This document shows, piece after piece, positions 59,884-64,000 of a stretch of DNA of 64,000 bases. The stretch covers positions 26,414 through 90,413 of the forward strand of contig JAZUMK010000030.1 of NCBI GenBank assembly GCA_045603585.1, given 5' to 3'. The stretch comes from SFEL01 sp045603585 (lineage in GTDB: Bacteria; Bacillota; Clostridia; Christensenellales; CAG-138). The position numbers and the translations under genes are program-made. Under the pieces are notes generated by a model. That model was given only the letters and a program-made list of their open reading frames with translations. It did no database searches and had not been told where the DNA came from. Position 1 is the stretch's first letter. Each line of letters opens with the position of its first letter.

Positions 59884-60648
59884 ATGAAAAAGATAGCAGT
59901 CATCACCGGCGCGTCCTCCGGCATGGGCAGAGAGTTCGTATACGCTGTGGATAAGGAGTTTCAGCTGGATGAAATATGGGTCATCGCCCGTCGTAAGGAG
60001 CGCCTTGAGGAGCTGCAGGCGGAGTGCAGGACCCCTGTGCGCCCCATACCCATGGACCTTAGCGACAACGCAAGCTATGCCGCCTACAAGGAGCTGCTGG
60101 AGGCGGAAAAGCCTCAGGTGCATCTGCTTATAAACGCCGCAGGCTACGGCCTTTTCGGCACATTTGACGGGATGGAGCTGGACAATCAGCTGGGCATAAT
60201 CGACCTGAACGACAAGGCACTGACCGCCATGTGCCTGCTAAGCCTGCCATATATGCACAAGGGGGATTCCATCATCAACCTTGGCTCCAATTCCAGCTGG
60301 CAGCCTGTGCCGTATCTGTCCGTTTACGGCGCAACCAAGGCCTATGTGCTGAGCTTCAGCCGTGCCATCGGCCGTGAGCTCAAGAGCAGGGGAATATTCG
60401 TCATGTGCGTATGCCCCGGCTGGATAAAGACCGAGTTTATGGACCGTGCCGTCCATGATGACACCATCAAATACTACGACCGATGGTACACCGCAAAGCA
60501 GGTCATCGACAAGGCCATGAAGGACTTCCGCAGGAAAAAGAAGGTGTCCATTCTGGGCTTCCCCGTGCGGATGCAGGTGCGCATGGTAAAGCTGCTGCCG
60601 GTGGATTGGATAATGAACATCTGGTGCAGGCAGCAAGGGAAGAAGTAG
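59884..60648 (+). CDS. Short-chain dehydrogenase/reductase
   Basis: Classical SDR, 254 aa. The cofactor motif is TGASSGMG at the N-terminus, NAAGYG follows, and the catalytic Tyr and Lys are in YGATKAYVLSF near 150, with the Ser of NSSW upstream. An Arg-rich segment after strand 2 (ARRKERLEEL) favours NADP. It has a long C-terminal helix of the DltE/YqjQ kind. No operon partners. The substrate is unknown. Confidence 0.9.
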   Translation: MKKIAVITGASSGMGREFVYAVDKEFQLDEIWVIARRKERLEELQAECRTPVRPIPMDLSDNASYAAYKELLEAEKPQVHLLINAAGYGLFGTFDGMELDNQLGIIDLNDKALTAMCLLSLPYMHKGDSIINLGSNSSWQPVPYLSVYGATKAYVLSFSRAIGRELKSRGIFVMCVCPGWIKTEFMDRAVHDDTIKYYDRWYTAKQVIDKAMKDFRRKKKVSILGFPVRMQVRMVKLLPVDWIMNIWCRQQGKK

Positions 60649-60745
60649 AAAAATTCAGATTCATTTGTTAAATTGTGACCATATCACGGAAGACCTCCAT
60701 TAATTAATGTATATTACGTACATTAAGCAATGGAGGTTTTTTATT

Positions 60746-60958
60746 GTGGAAAAGGCAAAGAGGATTAAAAGAAAGGCCTTTGTGGCACAGGAGCTGTGCG
60801 TGGCCTGCGGATGCTGCGTAAAGGTATGCCCCATGGGCGCAATACAGATAATGAAGGGCATTATGGCGGCTGTGGATTTTAGCAAGTGCGTGGGCTGCGG
60901 CAAGTGCGCCAAGGAATGCCCCGCGTCTGTGATAACCATCAAGGAGGTGGAGGCATGA
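60746..60958 (+). CDS. 2[4Fe-4S] ferredoxin-like protein
   Basis: Small protein, 70 aa, with two full C-x2-C-x2-C-x3-CP cluster motifs (CVACGCCVKVCP near 16 and CVGCGKCAKECP near 46), after a short basic N-terminus. It starts at GTG with ATGGAGG 9 bases before. The stop overlaps the start of the membrane polyferredoxin-like gene (ATGA), so the two are coupled translationally. It likely passes electrons to or from that membrane protein. Confidence 0.9.
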   Translation: MEKAKRIKRKAFVAQELCVACGCCVKVCPMGAIQIMKGIMAAVDFSKCVGCGKCAKECPASVITIKEVEA

Positions 60959-61524
60959 AAAAGCATTGGTATGACTACATGTGGATAGTGTCCCTTACTT
61001 ACCTTGTGCTGGGCTTCTTCAACATACTGTTCGCGTGGCTGGGTCTGTTCTGCTTCTTTATCCCGCTGATAATATCCATCACCAAGGGCACAAAGGGCTA
61101 TTGCAACCGCTATTGCGGCAGGGGACAGCTGTTTGGTCTGCTGGGCGGCAGGTTTGGCCTGTCCCGCAAAAAGGACATACCCAACTGGATGAAAAGCAAG
61201 GCATTCAGGTATGGCTTTTTGATATTCTTCTTTGCAATGTTTTTCCTGATGCTGTGGAATACCTATCTGGTGTTCGCCGGGGCGCAGGACCTCAGGCAGG
61301 CAGTGACACTGCTTTGGACCTTCAAGCTCCCCTGGCACTGGGCATATCACGGAACGCTGTTCCATCCCGGCGTTGCTCAGTTCGCCTTCGGCTTCTACAG
61401 CGTGATGCTTACCTCCACCGTGTTGGGCCTCATCACCATGGTGCTGTTCAAGCCCCGCAGCTGGTGTGTGTATTGCCCCATGGGCACCATGACCCAGCTG
61501 ATATGCAAGGTGAAGGATAGGTAA
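60955..61524 (+). CDS. 4Fe-4S membrane protein (NapH/CcoG-like)
   Basis: Membrane protein, 189 aa, with about four helices. Cys motifs CNRYCGRGQ near residue 44 and WCVYCPMGTMTQLIC near the C-terminus resemble the cytoplasmic Cys-x3-Cys-Pro motifs of NapH/CcoG/RdxA-type proteins, but the protein is shorter than those. The ATG at 60955 has AAGGAGGTGGAGG before it. Coupled to the ferredoxin gene upstream, it may form a small membrane electron-transfer unit. The acceptor is not known. Confidence 0.8.
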   Translation: MKKHWYDYMWIVSLTYLVLGFFNILFAWLGLFCFFIPLIISITKGTKGYCNRYCGRGQLFGLLGGRFGLSRKKDIPNWMKSKAFRYGFLIFFFAMFFLMLWNTYLVFAGAQDLRQAVTLLWTFKLPWHWAYHGTLFHPGVAQFAFGFYSVMLTSTVLGLITMVLFKPRSWCVYCPMGTMTQLICKVKDR

Positions 61525-61533
61525 GAGCAGAAT

Positions 61534-61722
61534 TTGTGTATTGTAAAAAGACCATTTACATATGAACTGATAACTTGGTTCATTTGGAGAAGGTCTTTTC
61601 TATCTAAAAAAGAATTTAACAAGATTAAGAATTATTCTCAATTTGGTGATTTTGTCACAGAAGTATGGTTATGGAATCGCTATAATAAGGCCATAAAAGA
61701 AAACAGAAACAAAAACCACTGA
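61534..61722 (+). CDS. Short AT-rich reading frame of doubtful status
   Basis: A 62-aa frame starting at TTG 61534, rich in Trp, Lys and Asn, with no recognised motif and no good ribosome site. Its base composition is clearly more AT-rich than its neighbours. Inside it lies an imperfect hairpin (AAAAAGACC and GGTCTTTT, 61547-61601) that may be the terminator of the preceding pair. It is either a remnant of a transferred element or not a gene. Confidence 0.25.
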   Translation: MCIVKRPFTYELITWFIWRRSFLSKKEFNKIKNYSQFGDFVTEVWLWNRYNKAIKENRNKNH

Positions 61723-61765
61723 AAAAACTAAAATTTAAATACTAAAACATCAGGAGGAGAAAAAC

Positions 61766-62629
61766 ATGAATTACAGCGCATTGATACAGAATCGTAAGTC
61801 CGTAAGGGCCTTTATAGAAAAAGCAGTTTGCACTTCCGAACTGGAGAGCATCAAGGAATACTACAGCAAGTCAGTAAAGAGACTGTTCCCCGAATACAAG
61901 ACCGAACTGCTGGTGCTGGGCACCGAGGCAAGGGAAGCTCTTGAAGGAGCAGCCGGATACAGCAGCTACCTGGTAGGCGCACCCCACTATCTGGTACTTC
62001 TCTCCGAGAAGGCAGAGTACGCAGGGGAGAACGCCGGCTACATCATGGAAGACCTGGTAATCAAGCTGGCCGACCTGAACCTTGACAGCTGCTGGCTCAC
62101 CTTCACCGAAAGCGAGAAGGTAAAGAAGGCCATCGGTGTAGAGAGCGAACTGGAAGTAGCCGCCATCGTAGCATTCGGCTACGGCGTAAAGACCACCAAG
62201 CGTCTCAGGATCAACATCCAGAGCATGTCCAATGTGGACATCACCGCTCAGCGCCACTACGTAGACCCCAAGCTCGGTATCAACGACATGGTCTTCATGA
62301 ACTCCTGGGGCAACAGCGAAGGCGTTGAAGAGTACATCGGATTCTTCGATGACATGCTGTGGGAGGCCTTCTACGCAGCCACCCTGGCCCCCAGCTACCT
62401 GAACCGCCAGGCCTACGGCTTCGTAATCAGCAACGGCCGCATCACCCTCATCAGCAAGCCCGACGAGTACAACACCGAGATCGACAGCAAGCTGAACTTC
62501 GGCATCGTGCTCCTGCACTTCACCGCAATCGCCCAGGGCTGGGCACCCACCATCAAGTGGGAATTCGGTGGAGAACCCAGCTTCCAGCTCCCCGAAGGAT
62601 ACAAAGTGGTTGCCAGCTGCAGCCTGTAA
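61766..62629 (+). CDS. Nitroreductase-family protein
   Basis: FMN-dependent nitroreductase of the TM1586-like (putative TM nitroreductase) group, 287 aa, with two half-domains. RKSVRAF near residue 10 is the usual flavin contact, ENAGYIMEDLVIKLADLNLDSCW near 90 is the first core helix and YLNRQAYGFVI near 215 belongs to the second half. AGGAGGAG precedes the ATG. Codons are notably G/C-ending compared with nearby genes, which fits high expression. Substrate unknown. Confidence 0.85.
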   Translation: MNYSALIQNRKSVRAFIEKAVCTSELESIKEYYSKSVKRLFPEYKTELLVLGTEAREALEGAAGYSSYLVGAPHYLVLLSEKAEYAGENAGYIMEDLVIKLADLNLDSCWLTFTESEKVKKAIGVESELEVAAIVAFGYGVKTTKRLRINIQSMSNVDITAQRHYVDPKLGINDMVFMNSWGNSEGVEEYIGFFDDMLWEAFYAATLAPSYLNRQAYGFVISNGRITLISKPDEYNTEIDSKLNFGIVLLHFTAIAQGWAPTIKWEFGGEPSFQLPEGYKVVASCSL

Positions 62630-62717
62630 GATAAGTTTAAAAACATAGAAAGGAGGTACACGAGCAGAAACAACACCGACAAAAATACACCAACAATAAT
62701 ATAAGCGCCATATACAT

Positions 62718-62747
62718 CCGGCCCCCTGTCGAAAGATAGGGGGCCGG
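62718..62747 (+). terminator. Terminator-like hairpin
   Basis: CCGGCCCCCT and its exact complement around a 10-nt loop. Few T residues follow. Confidence 0.6.
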
Positions 62748-62768
62748 GTGCGTTATATATATGAGTGA

Positions 62769-62812
62769 TGGCATTCAAGAGGTCAGCGGTTCGATCCCGC
62801 TTATCTCCACCA
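62769..62812 (+). tRNA. 3' fragment of tRNA-Ala(GGC), probable attachment site
   Basis: The sequence begins in the anticodon loop (T33, anticodon GGC at 62770-62772), then gives TCAAG (stem), AGGTC (variable loop), AGCGG-TTCGATC-CCGCT (T arm), TATCTCC (acceptor) and ACCA. U70 in the acceptor implies the G3-U70 pair that marks alanine tRNAs. The 5' half is absent: the bases before the loop do not pair with TCAAG. This is what site-specific integration into a tRNA gene leaves behind, and an integrase gene lies 172 bases away. Confidence 0.78.
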
Positions 62813-62850
62813 AAAAAGACCTGAAATCGAAAAATTTCAGGTCTTTTTTT
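62813..62850. terminator. Terminator after the tRNA fragment
   Basis: GACCTGAAAT and its complement around a 6-nt loop, between an A run and a T run, so it works both ways: for the tRNA and for the integrase transcript. Confidence 0.85.
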
Positions 62851-62983
62851 GCCTGAAATCTGCCGTTTTTGTCCATTCTGTTGCATTTATTCAAGAAGTC
62901 GCGGAACACTTGCTTTCCGCGGAACTTTACGTACCAGAGTTCGTACCAGAATTACGATGGCACACTCTGGACAGGACGTCACA

Positions 62984-64000
62984 TCATCCCACATTGGGGA
63001 ATTGGATGACCCTGCAGGAAGTTCCGTCTGGGTCATCAGGTCCGCTGCGGCCTGTTGGAAAGGCTTTGCTGAACCGATCAATTGCATCCAGTCGGATGGA
63101 TTCCTGTACGTGGAGGTAATGCTGCGTCATGTCCACATCGGCGTGGCCCACAATGCTCTGGATGGTGGAAAGATCCACACCCAATGCCTGCATCTGTGAG
63201 ACGTAAGTATGTCGGCAGGAATGAGGCGTGAGGGTTGGAACTTCCGGAATGGCTTCCAGTGCCTTGCGGAACTGGTCACGGAAGTGAGAGGGATTGCAGG
63301 GGTTGTCCTTCTTCCGTTCCTCCCAGACGAACTTCTTCTCCGTCTGCCGCAGCGCCACGGCACACCATCGCAGGCTTTGAGGAACTGGAATGGTTCGGTA
63401 GCTGTCCCGGGATTTGGGCAAGCCGACCACCGCCGTTCCTTTCTGCATATTGATGGCCTGTTCAATGCGGATGTGAGAGCCGTCTGTGTCGATGTGGCGC
63501 GGTTCCAGAGCCAAGAGCTCCTGCGTTCTCATGCCGGTGCCCAGCATCAGGCGGATGCTGAGACCAATACGGTTTTCGGGAAGCCGATTCATGAGAATGG
63601 AGACCTCTTCTGCTGTGAACGCATCCTTTCGCTTCACCGGTTCGCGGTATCGCATCTTTTCAGCGAAGCGCACCGGATTCTTACGGATGAGATCGTTGGC
63701 CTCGGCCTTGTTCATGATCTGATACATCATGCCTCTGCATTGGGTAAGGCAGGAAGTGGAGCGCCCGTCACGGCGCAGCTTCTTGAGCATCATTTCAATG
63801 TCAAAGGGTTTAATGTCGCGGATCTTCTTGTGGGGGAACGTGGCCATGAGGATACGCAGCGTGTATTGATAGTTTTCTTGTGTGGTGGGCATGATGTTGT
63901 CCTTGTGGCTTTCAAACCACAGGTCGGCCCACTCGTCGAAGTAGTAGACCACATCAACCTCAATGCCCTCGGCTTTGGCGTCCTGGTACGCCCGGGCCTT
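62984..64000 (-). CDS. Tyrosine-type site-specific integrase (5' end outside window)
   Basis: Phage-type integrase, at least 338 aa visible; the reading frame stays open to the window end. The SAM-like core-binding domain (with TTQENYQYTLRILM) is followed by the catalytic domain: Arg in LGTGMRTQEL, HxxR in LTPHSCRHTYVS, and the final His/Tyr in VGHADVDMTQHYLHV. All catalytic residues are present, so it should be active. Its 3' end lies 172 bases from the tRNA-Ala fragment, the usual relation of an integrase to its attachment site. The rest of the mobile element presumably continues to the right. Confidence 0.9.
   Translation of the reverse strand, partial: KARAYQDAKAEGIEVDVVYYFDEWADLWFESHKDNIMPTTQENYQYTLRILMATFPHKKIRDIKPFDIEMMLKKLRRDGRSTSCLTQCRGMMYQIMNKAEANDLIRKNPVRFAEKMRYREPVKRKDAFTAEEVSILMNRLPENRIGLSIRLMLGTGMRTQELLALEPRHIDTDGSHIRIEQAINMQKGTAVVGLPKSRDSYRTIPVPQSLRWCAVALRQTEKKFVWEERKKDNPCNPSHFRDQFRKALEAIPEVPTLTPHSCRHTYVSQMQALGVDLSTIQSIVGHADVDMTQHYLHVQESIRLDAIDRFSKAFPTGRSGPDDPDGTSCRVIQFPNVG

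Noticed and set aside
1..64000. CRISPR arrays, rRNA genes, insertion sequences and biosynthetic megagenes
   Set aside because: I looked for spaced direct repeats, rRNA-like conserved stretches, transposase motifs and very long modular genes and saw none.

Overview
The window looks like chromosomal DNA of an anaerobic, low-to-mid G+C Firmicute (Clostridia). Supporting signs are a crotonyl-CoA/butyryl-CoA style gene set (EtfAB, acyl-CoA dehydrogenase, crotonase, Hbd, thiolase, class I CoA-transferase), a biotin/Na+ type glutaconyl-CoA decarboxylase, strong AAAGGAGG ribosome binding sites, TTGACA-17-TATAAT promoters, IPKTG-type wall anchors, TPP riboswitches and a ThiW ECF component. No species can be named from the sequence.

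Layout. 1-4708: tail of a wall-anchored protein, Na/Pi cotransporter, AEC permease, MBL hydrolase and flavodoxin-like reductase. 4861-16032 (minus): a 12-gene acyl-CoA operon (etfA, etfB, acyl-CoA dehydrogenase, CoA-transferase, biotin carrier, OadG-like subunit, crotonase, hbd, thiolase, a 70-aa Cys protein, a second thiolase-like enzyme, an HMG-CoA-synthase-like/DUF35 fusion). 16366-20148 (plus): TetR regulator, glutaconyl-CoA decarboxylase alpha subunit and a family III CoA-transferase. 20289-25868 (minus): an Opp/Dpp-type ABC transporter; 26322 (plus): a second 3-hydroxyacyl-CoA dehydrogenase. 27318-30894: thioesterase, membrane protein, HAD hydrolase and DNA polymerase IV. 31214-35981: beta-helix surface protein, RHH protein and a PEPCK-like protein. 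36267-40555 (minus): a thiamine salvage operon behind two tandem TPP riboswitches. 40768-46307: XRE regulator, Ser/Thr kinase and a large wall-anchored protein. 46410-52402: a VTC/CotH chimera, a two-component system with a frameshifted regulator, and a hydrolase/membrane protein. 52513-58694: lipid kinase, second two-component system, small alarmone synthetase and a lipid/glycolipid cluster. 58856-62629: deacetylase, SDR, ferredoxin pair and nitroreductase. 62769-64000: a 3' tRNA-Ala fragment next to a tyrosine integrase.

How it works together. The 4.9-20.1 kb genes can carry a C5 or branched dicarboxyl-CoA through dehydrogenation, biotin-dependent decarboxylation, hydration, oxidation and thiolysis to acetyl-CoA, or the reverse to butyrate or a branched acid. 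The acyl-CoA operon, the TetR gene, the gcdA pair, the ABC transporter and the second dehydrogenase are tied together by one repeated bidirectional promoter/operator cassette found four times. I regard this as the most interesting system here: an apparent TetR regulon in which a peptide-type transporter is controlled together with an unusual acyl-CoA pathway containing an HMG-CoA-synthase-like/DUF35 fusion.
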